Shown here: positions 25,209 to 35,068 of the stretch, piece after piece
Layout: each line of letters begins with the position of its first letter
How positions within the stretch are numbered: the stretch's first letter is position 1
Assembly: GCA_937989665.1 (NCBI GenBank)
Contig: CALKRN010000020.1
Location: 1-51,014, forward strand
Length of the DNA stretch: 51,014 nucleotides
Source: an uncultured Desulfomicrobiaceae bacterium
GTDB lineage: Bacteria; Desulfobacterota; Desulfovibrionia; Desulfovibrionales; Desulfomicrobiaceae
Direction of reading: 5' to 3'
Notes under the pieces: model-generated
Database searches by the model: none
Told to the model about the DNA's origin: nothing
What the model saw: only the letters and a program-made list of their open reading frames with translations
Translations under genes and position numbers: made by a program

Positions 25209-27883
25209 CAGACTCCCTCCTCGTTGGCAAAGGCCGCAAGGCGCGCCCGCATGGCGGCCAAGGCCTCGCGTTTTGCCCCCCATTGTTCGGCTTTGGCCTC
25301 TTCCTTGGCCACAATCGACGCCGGGGCATTGGCGCGAAAGGCCGGATTAGCGAGTTTGCCCTGCACACCCGCCAGCTCTTTGTCCAATTTGTCAATTTCT
25401 TTGGTCAGGCGTGCCATTTCCGCCGCAAAATCCACCACCCCGGCAAGGGGGACAAAGACTTCACACCCCTCTACAACTGCCGCGGCGCAAGCCTTCGGTG
25501 GCGTGAGGGCGGCATCAATGGCGACCTTCTCCACCCGAGCCAAGGTTCGCATGGCCCCTGCTTGTTCCCTGAGGACCTCGGCCTGATGGCCTTGCGCCCG
25601 TACCAGGAGTGTCAGCCACACCCCAGGGGCAATCCCCAGCTCCGCACGAACAGTACGCACCGCCGTAATCACCCCCTGGACAAGGGCCATGTCCGCTTCC
25701 GCGGCTTCATCAAGACACTCGGGCCGCGCCTCTGGATACGGCCGCAAGGCAAGGTCCTCCATATCGAGAAGCGGCAAAACGCTCCAGATTTCCTGTGTCA
25801 CAAAGGGGATAAAGGGATGGGCCACCATCAGGATTTCCGATAGCACCTGCCGCAGGACTGCCCGGGCCACGCCACGCACCGCCCCATCCTCAGACTGCAG
25901 TTCCGGCTTGATGAGCTCAAGATACCAATCACAAAAGGAGTGCCAAACAAACGCATAGATGGCCTGGGCCGCTTCGTTGAAGGCATAGGCATCGAGATGC
26001 GCCGCCACATCCCGCTTCACGATCTCCAGACGATGGAGCATCCAGCGATGGGCCAGGGACAACATGGCCCGGGGGGGCAGGGCGGATTCCGTGCCATCCA
26101 CATGAAGGAGGGTAAAGCGGGCGGCATTCCAAATCTTGTTGATGAAATGGCGGTAGCCTTCAATGCGCGCCTCGGAGAGCTTGATATCTCGACCCATGGC
26201 GGCAAACGAGGCCAGCGTGAAACGCAAGGCATCACAGCCGTATTTGTCGATCATCTCGATGGGGTCGATGACGTTCCCCGTGGATTTGGACATCTTCTTG
26301 CCATGCTCGTCCCGCACCAGGGCGTGGAGATAGACGTCCCGGAAAGGGACCTCGCCCATAAAGTGCAGTCCCATCATCATCATGCGCGCCACCCAAAAAA
26401 AGAGGATGTCAAAGCCCGTCACCAGGACCGAAGTGGGGTAAAAGGTCGCGAGCTCCGGGGTACGCTTTGGCCAGCCCATGGTGGAAAACGGCCAGAGGGC
26501 CGAGGAGAACCAGGTATCGAGGACGTCCTCGTCCTGGCGCAGGTCCGTGGCCCCACAGCGGCACACCGTCGGGTCCTCACGGGCCACGATGACCTCGCCG
26601 CAGGAGGCACAGGTCCACACCGGGATGCGGTGTCCCCACCATAGCTGGCGGGAAATGCACCAATCGCGGATATTGTCGAGCCAAGCAAAGTAGGTCTTTG
26701 TCCAACCTTCGGGATAGATGCGGGTGCGTCCTTCTTCTACCGCCTGGCGGGCCTTAGCGGCCAAAGGTGTAACGCGCACAAACCATTGTTCCGATACATA
26801 GGGCTCAATGGTCGTTTTACAGCGGTAGCATACCGAAAGCTTGTGACTGTAGGGTTCCTCCGCAGCGAGCAGGCCCTGCGCGCGCAGGTCTTCCACAATC
26901 CGTTCCCGGCACTCTTGCGTCGAAAGGCCCACATAGGCCGCGGGGATAGGCCCACTCATCCGGCCATGGGCATCGATGACACTGAGGACCTCCAAGTTAT
27001 GACGGCGCCCCAACTCCCAGTCCGCCATATCGTGGCCCGGGGTGACTTTAAGACAACCCGTGCCAAACTCGGGGTCCACCGCGGCGTCAGCGACCACCGG
27101 AATGCGCCGGCCCACCAACGGCAAGACGACCATGCGCCCGATCAGATGGCGGTAGCGCGCATCTTCAGGATGCACCGCCACACCCGTGTCACCAAGCATG
27201 GTCTCTGGCCGCACCGTGGCGATGGTGAGAGCCCCAGAACCATCCTCGAGGGGATAGTGGATATGGTAGAGGGTGCTTGTGGCTGGCGCATATTCCACTT
27301 CGTCATCGGCAAGGGCCGTATGGCAGCGGGGGCACCAATTGACCAAGTACTTGCCGCGGTACACCAGCCCTTCTTCGTAAAGACGCACAAACACCTCTCG
27401 TACCGCTCGGGAGAGGCCCTCATCCATGGTAAACCGCTCTCGGGTCCAGTCCACACTCGCGCCCAAGCGACGGATCTGACCAAGGATACGGCCCCCATAT
27501 TCTTCCTTCCACTGCCATACTCGGCGCACGAATTCTTCCCGACCAAGGTCCTCGCGGCGCATCCCCTGGGCAAGGAGCTGCCGCTCCACCACGTTTTGGG
27601 TGGCAATGCCCGCATGATCCGTACCTGGGATCCAAAGCACGGTCTTGCCGCGCTGGCGCATATGCCGGCAAAGGATATCCTGAAGGGTGATGTTGAGGGC
27701 ATGGCCCATGTGGAGGGCGCCCGTCACATTGGGCGGGGGGATGACAATGGAATAGGCAGTGTTCGTATCTCCTTGGATACGACCGATATCAGGCGTGAAG
27801 GCCCGCTTTTTCTCCCAGAAGGCGCTCCACCGCGCCTCAACGCCAGCAGGTTCGTAACCTTTAGGAAGCTCTCGGCTTGGCAT
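25208..27883 (-). CDS. valS: Valyl-tRNA synthetase
   Basis: The 891-residue class I synthetase charges tRNA-Val. It has PPPNVTGALHMGHALN (the HIGH-type motif HMGH), the editing domain, GTDHAG, KKMSKSTGNVIDP (KMSKS), the C-terminal anticodon-binding part and a final coiled-coil tail (MARLTKEIDKLDKELAGVQ). ATG 27883 is used because AAGGAG precedes it; the frame is open 18 codons further upstream without a site. It is the first gene of a minus-strand run with cobA/hemD and purN. Confidence 0.95.
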   Translation of the reverse strand: MPSRELPKGYEPAGVEARWSAFWEKKRAFTPDIGRIQGDTNTAYSIVIPPPNVTGALHMGHALNITLQDILCRHMRQRGKTVLWIPGTDHAGIATQNVVERQLLAQGMRREDLGREEFVRRVWQWKEEYGGRILGQIRRLGASVDWTRERFTMDEGLSRAVREVFVRLYEEGLVYRGKYLVNWCPRCHTALADDEVEYAPATSTLYHIHYPLEDGSGALTIATVRPETMLGDTGVAVHPEDARYRHLIGRMVVLPLVGRRIPVVADAAVDPEFGTGCLKVTPGHDMADWELGRRHNLEVLSVIDAHGRMSGPIPAAYVGLSTQECRERIVEDLRAQGLLAAEEPYSHKLSVCYRCKTTIEPYVSEQWFVRVTPLAAKARQAVEEGRTRIYPEGWTKTYFAWLDNIRDWCISRQLWWGHRIPVWTCASCGEVIVAREDPTVCRCGATDLRQDEDVLDTWFSSALWPFSTMGWPKRTPELATFYPTSVLVTGFDILFFWVARMMMMGLHFMGEVPFRDVYLHALVRDEHGKKMSKSTGNVIDPIEMIDKYGCDALRFTLASFAAMGRDIKLSEARIEGYRHFINKIWNAARFTLLHVDGTESALPPRAMLSLAHRWMLHRLEIVKRDVAAHLDAYAFNEAAQAIYAFVWHSFCDWYLELIKPELQSEDGAVRGVARAVLRQVLSEILMVAHPFIPFVTQEIWSVLPLLDMEDLALRPYPEARPECLDEAAEADMALVQGVITAVRTVRAELGIAPGVWLTLLVRAQGHQAEVLREQAGAMRTLARVEKVAIDAALTPPKACAAAVVEGCEVFVPLAGVVDFAAEMARLTKEIDKLDKELAGVQGKLANPAFRANAPASIVAKEEAKAEQWGAKREALAAMRARLAAFANEEGV

Positions 27884-28445
27884 GGGTGCTCCTTGTGTGC
27901 AACACCGGGGCGCTATCCGATAGACCCGCTTCGACAACTACTCCCGGGTGCGGAAAAATAAACGGCCGCAACGCGGCGGCAATGGGGGCACGTACCGGTA
28001 GGGGGGGTAAAAATCAAGGCACGCGGACAGATCGCGACCTCCTCTCCCAATGGCGCAAAAGAGGACTTTCCCAACGATTCTAAAAGATTCTAAGACCACC
28101 TTATGCGCCAAAAACCCACCAACCCATTGCTTCAGCATCCAATACTCAACGAGCTTACGAGCACTTCTTAGGCCGTCAAAAACAGTTATGTCCTTTGGAG
28201 ATAATCACGCCAGCCACTGCTCCACGTATCCCACCCAAAGACCGCTATCAGGCTATCTTTGAGAAAACCACTGCTGCGCATACCAAGCGCAATGCTTGCC
28301 AGAGCCCCATTGCGAGGAAAAATACTCAAAAAGAACGCAAGGCATCTGGTGACGAAATGAAGACATCGTGGCAACCAGAGTTGCCGACGCCCTGGTTTGG
28401 GGCTAAGGGGACCTTGCTTTTCACTTCAAGCGTCGAGGTCTGCTC
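27884..28445. other. 562-nt divergent intergenic region, partly AT-rich
   Basis: This is the gap between valS (minus) and the zinc-ribbon gene (plus). About 28060-28370 is clearly AT-richer than its surroundings. Open frames of 60-147 codons cross it, e.g. from TTG 28195, but have no recognisable family and poor starts. The promoters of both neighbours should lie here. I found no tRNA-like fold. Confidence 0.4.
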
Positions 28446-29291
28446 ATGTATTGCAAAAAATGCCACTACTTTGGCCATGATTATCTGCAAGCCTGTCCCA
28501 AATGCAATGCCTCATGGGAAGAGGCGCGCAAATCCCTCGGTCTGGCCTGGATCCAAGGGCCTGGTTTTACCTGGTTCTCTCTTGACTCCCCTACCGCGCC
28601 TCTGGACTCGGAACTACTCGATGTGGACCATATCCTAACGCCTCCACCGCCAGAACCAGAAACGCATCCGACAGCCACCGCGCCAGCAGATCTCATCGAC
28701 ATCGACTCTCTCCCCTCCTTTACCTCAACTCCGGCCACAGCTGCAGGGCAAGAATCGCCCACGGCTGCGGCTTCCACAGTGCCGACACCCCTGGCCTCTG
28801 TGGAACCCTTGCCCGAAATCGAAGTCGACCTGCCGCTCATTGAAGTCCCCTCCCCAGAAGTGCCGAGTCCTGCAGCCCAAAAAACACCCCTCGATCCCTT
28901 AGAAGAGATCACCCCAGAAGAGGACTTCCTTCACCGCTTAAGCGCCGACATGCCAGCCAGCGATCATATCATCCTCGACCTTCCCTCTCCCGAGCCAGAA
29001 AAAGCAGTAGAAGCCGACCTCGTCCTTGAGCTTGAAGAAGAGGACGACACCCCTTCCCCACAAGCCACGGAGGATACCCGCGGACCAAAACAACCCGAGG
29101 CCCTCTCTTCCCCAAGTTCTCCTCGCGATGAGCTTTTCATCCCCGAGCTCGAGGAACTCCTTGGCCCACCAGCCCCACCAACGGCGTCCGCTCCGTCTCC
29201 CCAACCAGCTCCCGCCGCGGCCGAGACCTCCTCTCCTGAGGACTTTGCCATCATTTTGATAGACGACGAAAAGACCCCATCCTCCTCTTGA
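28446..29291 (+). CDS. Zinc-ribbon protein with long acidic, proline-rich tail
   Basis: The 281-residue protein has an N-terminal zinc ribbon of two CxxC pairs within the first 20 residues (YCKKCHYFGHDYLQACPKC). About 240 residues of low-complexity sequence rich in Pro, Glu, Asp, Ser, Ala and Thr follow, with scattered hydrophobic LP.IEV-type repeats and runs such as LELEEEDD. There is no signal peptide or membrane segment. I do not recognise the family. The ATG has GAGG eight bases before. It is followed 87 bases later by the PxxKW protein gene, another small Cys-rich protein, but with a gap rather than an overlap. Confidence 0.7.
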   Translation: MYCKKCHYFGHDYLQACPKCNASWEEARKSLGLAWIQGPGFTWFSLDSPTAPLDSELLDVDHILTPPPPEPETHPTATAPADLIDIDSLPSFTSTPATAAGQESPTAAASTVPTPLASVEPLPEIEVDLPLIEVPSPEVPSPAAQKTPLDPLEEITPEEDFLHRLSADMPASDHIILDLPSPEPEKAVEADLVLELEEEDDTPSPQATEDTRGPKQPEALSSPSSPRDELFIPELEELLGPPAPPTASAPSPQPAPAAAETSSPEDFAIILIDDEKTPSSS

Positions 29292-29378
29292 CGGGCAACC
29301 AGATTTTAGGCCAAGGCAACACCTCTGCATCTCACGCCCTGAGGATACTACGGGCAAGCATTCATGGAGGAACGCCGT

Positions 29379-29648
29379 ATGGCAGTCGATTTCAGTCAAG
29401 CCGTGCGCACGGACCAGGGAGTCCAGGTGGGCGGCATCGTTATGCAGGAAATCATCGACAAGTGTGAAGGGTGCAACCGCATCCACGAGTTCGATGGCAG
29501 CAAGTTCTGCAACACCTACCCCCAACCTGCAGCCAAATGGCGCCTGGGAGACTGTAACTTCGCCACCCACATCGTGCGCGAAGTCAAAGGCAAGGCCAAG
29601 ATCAACCCCCTCAAGGCATCCAAGCGCGCCGCCAAAGGCAAAAAATAG
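29379..29648 (+). CDS. PxxKW family cysteine-rich protein
   Basis: The 89-residue protein carries CEGCNR, FCNTYPQPAAKWRLGDCNFATH, with the family's PxxKW motif (PAAKW) flanked by Cys residues, and a basic Lys/Arg/Ala tail. The family is known mainly from sulfate-reducing and related Desulfobacterota and its function is unknown. ATG 29379 is chosen because GGAGGAA lies just before it; an ATG 15 bases upstream is an alternative. A strong terminator follows 23 bases after the stop. Confidence 0.85.
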   Translation: MAVDFSQAVRTDQGVQVGGIVMQEIIDKCEGCNRIHEFDGSKFCNTYPQPAAKWRLGDCNFATHIVREVKGKAKINPLKASKRAAKGKK

Positions 29649-29671
29649 CGCCCCTCTTCTCTGGTCGTCAC

Positions 29672-29702
29672 AAGGCAGGATACCCTCCTGCCTTTCTTTT
29701 TG
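29672..29702 (+). terminator. Rho-independent terminator after the PxxKW gene
   Basis: AAGGCAGGA (29672-29680) pairs perfectly with TCCTGCCTT (29686-29694), with a five-base loop, and TCTTTTTT follows. It separates the PxxKW gene from the M20 peptidase gene. Confidence 0.85.
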
Positions 29703-29724
29703 GGACGCAATCCAAGGAGGCTCT

Positions 29725-30948
29725 GTGCTGGAAAAAGTCGTGCGTCACATCGACGCCAGCCGCGACCAACTTCTCGACTGGCAACGCCAACTAGTGGCCA
29801 TCCCTGCCCTCGGACCCGAAAACGGTGGCACGGGCGAAGCCGCCAAAGCTGCCCTGCTGGAAACGTTCCTCCGCGACCTGGGGCTTGCTCCCCAGCGACT
29901 GGACGCCCCGGACCCCCGCGTCCCCGGCGGGTTTCGGCCCAATATCGTCGCCCGCCTTCAGGGAAAGCGTCCAGAAACACTTTGGGTCCTTGCCCACACC
30001 GATGTCGTTCCGCCGGGAGACCTCTCCTTGTGGAGCGGGGACCCCTGGAGGTTACGCGTCGAGGGGGATATCATGATCGGTCGCGGGGTGGAGGACAACC
30101 ATCAGGCCATCCTCTCTGCCCTGCTCCTCTTCCAAGCCCTGCAGCGCACGAACGTCACACCGCACTTCTCCTTCGGACTGCTGCTGGTGGCCGACGAGGA
30201 GACCGGCAACCGCTACGGCATGGACTTTGTGCTCTCCCACCATCGCCACCTCTTTGCCGCTCACGATATGTTCGTTGTGCCGGATGCCGGTGAGCCGGAT
30301 GGTCTGGCCATCGAGATCGCCGAAAAAAGCATGCTGTGGCTGCGGATTGCTGTCACGGGGAAGCAATGCCATGCCTCACGTCCGGCCTTGGGAGTCAATA
30401 GCCTCACCGCCAGTGCATACCTTCTTGTGGCCTTGCACGAAAAGCTGCCACGGCGCTTTCCCGAAGAAGACCCTTTGTTTGCTCCGCCCACGTCCACCTT
30501 CACTCCCACGAAAAAAGAGGCCAATGTCCCCAACATCAACACCGTCCCAGGGCATGATGTCTTCTACCTGGACTGCCGAGTCTTGCCCACCATCCCCCTG
30601 GGAGACGTGGAGCTTGCCGTAGAGGAATTGGCGGCCTCGGTTCGCCAGAGTCACGGTGTCCAAGTGAGCATCGAGTCCGTCCTGCGCCACGAGGCCCCCC
30701 AGCCCACTTTGGAGGATAGTCCGGTGGTTACCCGCTTGGCCGAGGCCATCGAGGCGGACCGCGGCAAAAAGCCCTCTTTGGTCGGCATCGGCGGAGGAAC
30801 GGTGGCGGCTGGCCTGCGGCGCTGTGCCCTGCCGGCAGCGGTGTGGTCCACCATCCTGGGCTGCGCCCACCAACCCGACGAAAAGGCCTCCATCGCCGCC
30901 ACTCTGGCGGATGCCCGGGTCCTTGCCCGCATGCTCCTTATGCCATAG
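29725..30948 (+). CDS. M20-family metallopeptidase (ArgE/DapE-like)
   Basis: The 407-residue protein is a zinc aminoacylase/dipeptidase of the M20 family. The metal-binding and catalytic residues are in [11 protein letters not shown] (His, Asp), [12 protein letters not shown] (Asp) and [10 protein letters not shown] (Glu-Glu); a dimerisation-domain [10 protein letters not shown] follows, and the last metal ligand is probably in [10 protein letters not shown]. The substrate is not clear; DapE, ArgE or a dipeptidase are all possible. The start is GTG 29725 with CCAAGGAGG before it; longer frames run back into the PxxKW gene and its terminator and are not used. Confidence 0.85.
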   Translation: MLEKVVRHIDASRDQLLDWQRQLVAIPALGPENGGTGEAAKAALLETFLRDLGLAPQRLDAPDPRVPGGFRPNIVARLQGKRPETLWVLAHTDVVPPGDLSLWSGDPWRLRVEGDIMIGRGVEDNHQAILSALLLFQALQRTNVTPHFSFGLLLVADEETGNRYGMDFVLSHHRHLFAAHDMFVVPDAGEPDGLAIEIAEKSMLWLRIAVTGKQCHASRPALGVNSLTASAYLLVALHEKLPRRFPEEDPLFAPPTSTFTPTKKEANVPNINTVPGHDVFYLDCRVLPTIPLGDVELAVEELAASVRQSHGVQVSIESVLRHEAPQPTLEDSPVVTRLAEAIEADRGKKPSLVGIGGGTVAAGLRRCALPAAVWSTILGCAHQPDEKASIAATLADARVLARMLLMP

Positions 30949-31067
30949 GCCCGCTTTTACGCCCTAATTCAAGGGAGGCCCACCACAACGAGGGGAGAAC
31001 TTCCTGCCATGAGCCCGCCCCCCAGGGAAACCCAGAGCCCCAGACGCGACGAAGGAGCGCTTCTCGC

Positions 31068-32984
31068 ATGAATTCCCCCCTTCTTCCTGCTCCTGAGGTT
31101 TTTGATGTGGTTGTCGTTGGTGCAGGTCATGCCGGTTGCGAGGCGGCCATGGCCTGTGCCCGCCTGGGCCTTAAGGTCCTGCTGACGACAATCAACGCCG
31201 ATCGCATCGGCCATCTGTCGTGTAATCCGGCCATCGGAGGCCTGGCCAAAGGGCACTTGGTCAAGGAGATCGATGCCCTTGGCGGCATGATGGGCCGATG
31301 GGCCGATGCCGCGGCCATCCAGTTCCGGCGCCTCAATACCCGCAAGGGGCCAGCAGTCCGTGCCACCCGCGCCCAAATCGACCGCGACGAGTACCTCAAG
31401 GTCGTGCGAGAAGCCCTCTTTGCCCAACCCGGACTCTGGATCCGTCAGGAGACCGTCGAGGGCGTGGCCGTGAACGGCAACCGCGTCGCCGGTGTGATCA
31501 CCGCCCTCGGCGAGCATATCTCGGCGCGAGCCGTTATCCTCACCACCGGGACCTTTCTCCAAGGCCGCATCCATGTGGGCCTCACCCATTTTCCTGGTGG
31601 CCGGTTTGGAGACCCGCCAAGCACGGGGCTCTCTGCTTGTCTCGCCGCCCTTGGCCTGCGCCTTGGGCGGCTGAAAACCGGCACAGTGCCCCGCCTGGCC
31701 CAAAAGAGCGTGGACATTGCTCGCATGGAACCTCAACCCGGCGACTGTCCACCCCGGCCCTTCAGCTTCCTCTCCTCAGGTGCGCGCCTCCCTCAAGTCC
31801 CCTGCTACCTCACCTGGACAACTCCGGCGACCCACGAGGTCATCCGCGCCAACCTCCACCGCTCGCCCCTCTACGCCGGAGTCATCACCGGCACTGGGGC
31901 CCGTTATTGCCCATCCATCGAAGACAAAGTTGCCCGCTTTCCCGACAAAGACCGGCATCAAATCTTCGTGGAACCCGAAGGGCTCCACAGCCCTGAGGTC
32001 TATCCCAATGGCATCCCCACGAGCCTGCCCCTCGACGTACAACGGGCCATCCTCGCCACCATCCCTGGCCTAGAGCGGGCCCACATCGTGCGGCCAGGCT
32101 ACGCCATCGAGTACGACTTTGTCTTCCCTATCCAGCTCGCACCAACCCTGGAGACCAAAGCCGTGGCCGGGCTATACCTCGCCGGTCAAATCAATGGGAC
32201 TTCGGGATACGAAGAGGCCGCGGCCCAAGGGCTATGGGCTGGCATCAACGCCACCTGCCGGCTGCGCGGCGAGCCCGAATGGGTCCTTGGCCGCAACCAA
32301 GCCTACATGGCGGTCCTCGTGGACGACCTCGTCACCAAAGGCACAGAAGAACCCTACCGCATGTTTACTTCCCGCGCTGAACACCGCCTGCTGTTGCGCG
32401 AAGACAATGCCGACCGTCGCCTCACCCCCATCGGTCGGCGTCTTGGTTTGGTGGATGATGAACGCTGGGCCGTATTTCAAGCAAAAGAGCAGGCTATTGC
32501 CACCATACTGACCGAGCTGACCCATCGCACGGTGCGGCCAGATGCTGCCAACCGGGATCGAGCCGCCCAGGTGGGCCTTGTCCTCCCTCCCAAGGCGGCC
32601 ACCCTGGCCGAACTCTTGCGCCAGCCCGAGGCACGCATCACGGACCTAGCCGTTTTTTGGCCTGAAATAGGGAACTTTCCCCCAGATGCCCTCGAAGAAG
32701 CAGAGACCGAAGCCAAATATGCCGGCTACCTTGCCCGCCAAGAGGAGCTTGTGGCCCGCAGCACGGCCTGGGAAACGACCCTGCTCCCTCCCGACCTCGA
32801 CTTTGCCACCATCCCGGGACTCTCCCGCGAGGCCGTGGAAAAACTCTCCCGCATCCGCCCCCGCACCCTTGCCCAGGCCGGACGCATCTCCGGGATTACG
32901 CCTGCAGCTGTGGCCTGTCTCGAGATCGCCCTGGCCAAACGCCAGCGCCAGACCAGCCTCGATGCCGCCCCACGATCCAGATGA
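31068..32984 (+). CDS. mnmG: tRNA uridine-5-carboxymethylaminomethyl modification enzyme MnmG (GidA)
   Basis: The 638-residue FAD protein works with MnmE to modify U34 of certain tRNAs. Features: [14 protein letters not shown] dinucleotide-binding loop, [38 protein letters not shown] near the middle, [16 protein letters not shown] and [18 protein letters not shown]; the C-terminal helical domain ([35 protein letters not shown]) is complete. ATG 31068 follows GAAGGAG by ten bases. mnmE is not in the window. Confidence 0.95.
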   Translation: MNSPLLPAPEVFDVVVVGAGHAGCEAAMACARLGLKVLLTTINADRIGHLSCNPAIGGLAKGHLVKEIDALGGMMGRWADAAAIQFRRLNTRKGPAVRATRAQIDRDEYLKVVREALFAQPGLWIRQETVEGVAVNGNRVAGVITALGEHISARAVILTTGTFLQGRIHVGLTHFPGGRFGDPPSTGLSACLAALGLRLGRLKTGTVPRLAQKSVDIARMEPQPGDCPPRPFSFLSSGARLPQVPCYLTWTTPATHEVIRANLHRSPLYAGVITGTGARYCPSIEDKVARFPDKDRHQIFVEPEGLHSPEVYPNGIPTSLPLDVQRAILATIPGLERAHIVRPGYAIEYDFVFPIQLAPTLETKAVAGLYLAGQINGTSGYEEAAAQGLWAGINATCRLRGEPEWVLGRNQAYMAVLVDDLVTKGTEEPYRMFTSRAEHRLLLREDNADRRLTPIGRRLGLVDDERWAVFQAKEQAIATILTELTHRTVRPDAANRDRAAQVGLVLPPKAATLAELLRQPEARITDLAVFWPEIGNFPPDALEEAETEAKYAGYLARQEELVARSTAWETTLLPPDLDFATIPGLSREAVEKLSRIRPRTLAQAGRISGITPAAVACLEIALAKRQRQTSLDAAPRSR

Positions 32985-33192
32985 TGACGACCCTGCCCAT
33001 TGCCCCCCCATGCGCGGGATGGTTGCCCCACCGGGGCAAGGCCTTGTGGCCCGCCACATTTTCCTGGGCTGGGAAAAAACTCCTCTCCCTTTTCCCCCCA
33101 ACGCCTCTCGCCAGCTTGACGTCCCCCACCTAAGGACATCATAGGAGAGTATCGCAACTACGCACGGCCCGTTGCCTAAGCGAGCCACTACT

Positions 33193-34203
33193 ATGCCGAC
33201 ACTCGACCAAATTGCCCGCGACTTCCAGCATGGGCGCTTTACCTTCGATGATATCGCCGGGCCCCTGCTTTGGGTCGCCCTGGGTGCCGGGGTCTTGGCC
33301 GGCATCGGTCTGGCCTGGGACCACTGGCGTCTTCGCAAAGAACAGCACAAAAAGACTACCGCTATTCAAGACAAAGATCGTATCCGCGCTATCCTCAATG
33401 ACGCCGTCCTCACTCGCAGCCGCATGGACGTGCGTTTTTCCGTAGGCGAGATGCGCACCTCCATGGCCTGCAGCCTAACAGAGGTCAGTGCGGAATCCCT
33501 ATTCCTCGAGATCCCCTTTGGCATCCATCCAACCCCGAGCTGGCAGGGACGAGAGATCGTTGCCTATTTCCACATCACCCCTAAAAACGCGGCAGCAGTC
33601 TTCTACTCCTTCCACTCCCCCATCGTGAACGTCTACCCGAGCGAAACCGACATCTCCCGCATCGAAGTGGCCCTGCCCACGGCCTTGGATCTCTCCCAGC
33701 GCCGCCGCCATTTTCGCCTCGAACTCCCCAGTGCCGACCTCCTCGACCTACGCCTCTGGCTGCCTGATCCATCGGTGCTGCCCTCCGAGCCCGATCCAGC
33801 GGCCTGGCCCGAGCCGCTCCTCACTTTTCCCCACATCGGCGTGGTGGACATCTCTGCCGGCGGGATTCGGCTCTCCCTCGACCCCCTGCGCTTGCCTCGT
33901 CCCACACCCGATGGCCAGCGGGTGTCCTTGGAAAGTATTCGCCTCTACGTGGGTATCCGCAGTCTCCCCAAGGAACCGCAAGGATATTTTTTCGAGGCTC
34001 GCCTGCGCAACCAATTCAAGGATTACGCCACAAGTCGGTTGTTTTTAGGCTACCAATTCGAACGATCCGCCATCCGCCAAGGGACGACACCGCTCAGTTG
34101 GCGGTCAGTCTCTCCGGAATATGGCGTCAATGAACTCGGCAATTGGATCTTCCGGCGGCATATGGAACTTTACCGGCAGCATGCCGCCCTGGCTACACCG
34201 TAA
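33193..34203 (+). CDS. PilZ-domain membrane protein, possible c-di-GMP receptor
   Basis: The 336-residue protein has one N-terminal membrane segment (about residues 22-40), then a soluble region with a YcgR-like N-terminal domain (about 65-160) and a PilZ domain. The PilZ motifs are visible: RRRHFRLELP (RxxxR) and, after an insertion, VDISAGGIRL (D/NxSxxG). So it probably binds c-di-GMP, and a GGDEF protein is encoded 3.4 kb downstream. The start is not firm: ATG 33193 has no good ribosome binding site and TTG 33172 is also possible. It is 18 bases from corC. Confidence 0.75.
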   Translation: MPTLDQIARDFQHGRFTFDDIAGPLLWVALGAGVLAGIGLAWDHWRLRKEQHKKTTAIQDKDRIRAILNDAVLTRSRMDVRFSVGEMRTSMACSLTEVSAESLFLEIPFGIHPTPSWQGREIVAYFHITPKNAAAVFYSFHSPIVNVYPSETDISRIEVALPTALDLSQRRRHFRLELPSADLLDLRLWLPDPSVLPSEPDPAAWPEPLLTFPHIGVVDISAGGIRLSLDPLRLPRPTPDGQRVSLESIRLYVGIRSLPKEPQGYFFEARLRNQFKDYATSRLFLGYQFERSAIRQGTTPLSWRSVSPEYGVNELGNWIFRRHMELYRQHAALATP

Positions 34204-34221
34204 CGGAGGTCATGCATTCCT

Positions 34222-35040
34222 ATGGATGAAGGTTCGGACAGTCGCCTGTGGGAGGGCATCAAACGCCTCTTTGCCCGCAAGACAGATTGTCAGGTGGAGG
34301 ATGCCATCATGGAGGCCAAAGACGACGGGGAAATTGCCACCGACGAAGCCTCCATGCTCCTCAACATCCTCCAATTGGCCGACAAACAAGCCTATGAGAT
34401 CATGGTCCCGCGCACCGATATCGTCTGCGCGGAAGTGGACGAGACTATCCCTGAAATCGCCCGCAAGGTCTTTGAAAGCGGCCACTCTCGCCTCCCGGTA
34501 TATCGGGAGACCAAAGACCAAATCATCGGCATTCTGCACTGCAAAGAGCTCCTGCGTTTCTTCGTGGACCCGCAAAATGCCCCTGCCAGTATCGAAGCGG
34601 TGTTGCGGCCACCGCATTTTATCCCGGAGACCAAAAACGTCCGCGACATCCTGCTCGATTTCCAAAACCACAAACAGCACATGGCCATTGTCCTCGATGA
34701 GTACGGTGGCACCGCTGGTTTGGTCACCTTGGAAGACGTCCTCGAGGAGATCGTTGGCGATATCGAAGACGAATACGACCCACCCAAGCCAGCGGAGATC
34801 CAAGTCCTGGAAGGCGGCGCCTTTCTCGTGGCCGGCCGAGCGAGCCTCGATGACGTGGCCGAGGAGACCGGCATCCGCCTCCAATCCGAAGAGGTGGAGA
34901 CCATCGGTGGTTATATTACCGAGCACATGGGCCGGGTGCCAGCTACTGGAGAGACCTGCCGCATCGATGCCGTGGAGTTCACCATCAAGGAAGCGGATGC
35001 CAAACAAATCTACTGGGTGGTGGTCGCCCCAGCGGCGTAA
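34222..35040 (+). CDS. CorC/HlyC-type CBS-domain protein
   Basis: The 272-residue protein has the CorC order: two CBS domains (about 60-175; MVPRTDIVCAEVDETI..., SRLPVYRETKDQIIGILHCKEL, MAIVLDEYGGTAGLVTLEDVLEEIVGDIEDEYD) and a C-terminal CorC_HlyC domain. There is no membrane part. Members affect magnesium/cobalt handling and often sit beside lnt, as here. AACGGAGG lies upstream of the ATG. Confidence 0.9.
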   Translation: MDEGSDSRLWEGIKRLFARKTDCQVEDAIMEAKDDGEIATDEASMLLNILQLADKQAYEIMVPRTDIVCAEVDETIPEIARKVFESGHSRLPVYRETKDQIIGILHCKELLRFFVDPQNAPASIEAVLRPPHFIPETKNVRDILLDFQNHKQHMAIVLDEYGGTAGLVTLEDVLEEIVGDIEDEYDPPKPAEIQVLEGGAFLVAGRASLDDVAEETGIRLQSEEVETIGGYITEHMGRVPATGETCRIDAVEFTIKEADAKQIYWVVVAPAA

Positions 35041-35068
35041 CCTTGTAGGGGCAACCCTGGCCGCTGCC

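Noticed and set aside
28195-28638. Plus-strand open frame of 147 codons overlapping the zinc-ribbon gene
   Set aside because: It starts at TTG, and its second half is only a shifted frame of the zinc-ribbon gene; no family is recognised.
32962-33144. 60-codon open frame [10 protein letters not shown]... after mnmG
   Set aside because: It overlaps the mnmG end without a ribosome binding site; it could be a small protein, but nothing else supports it.
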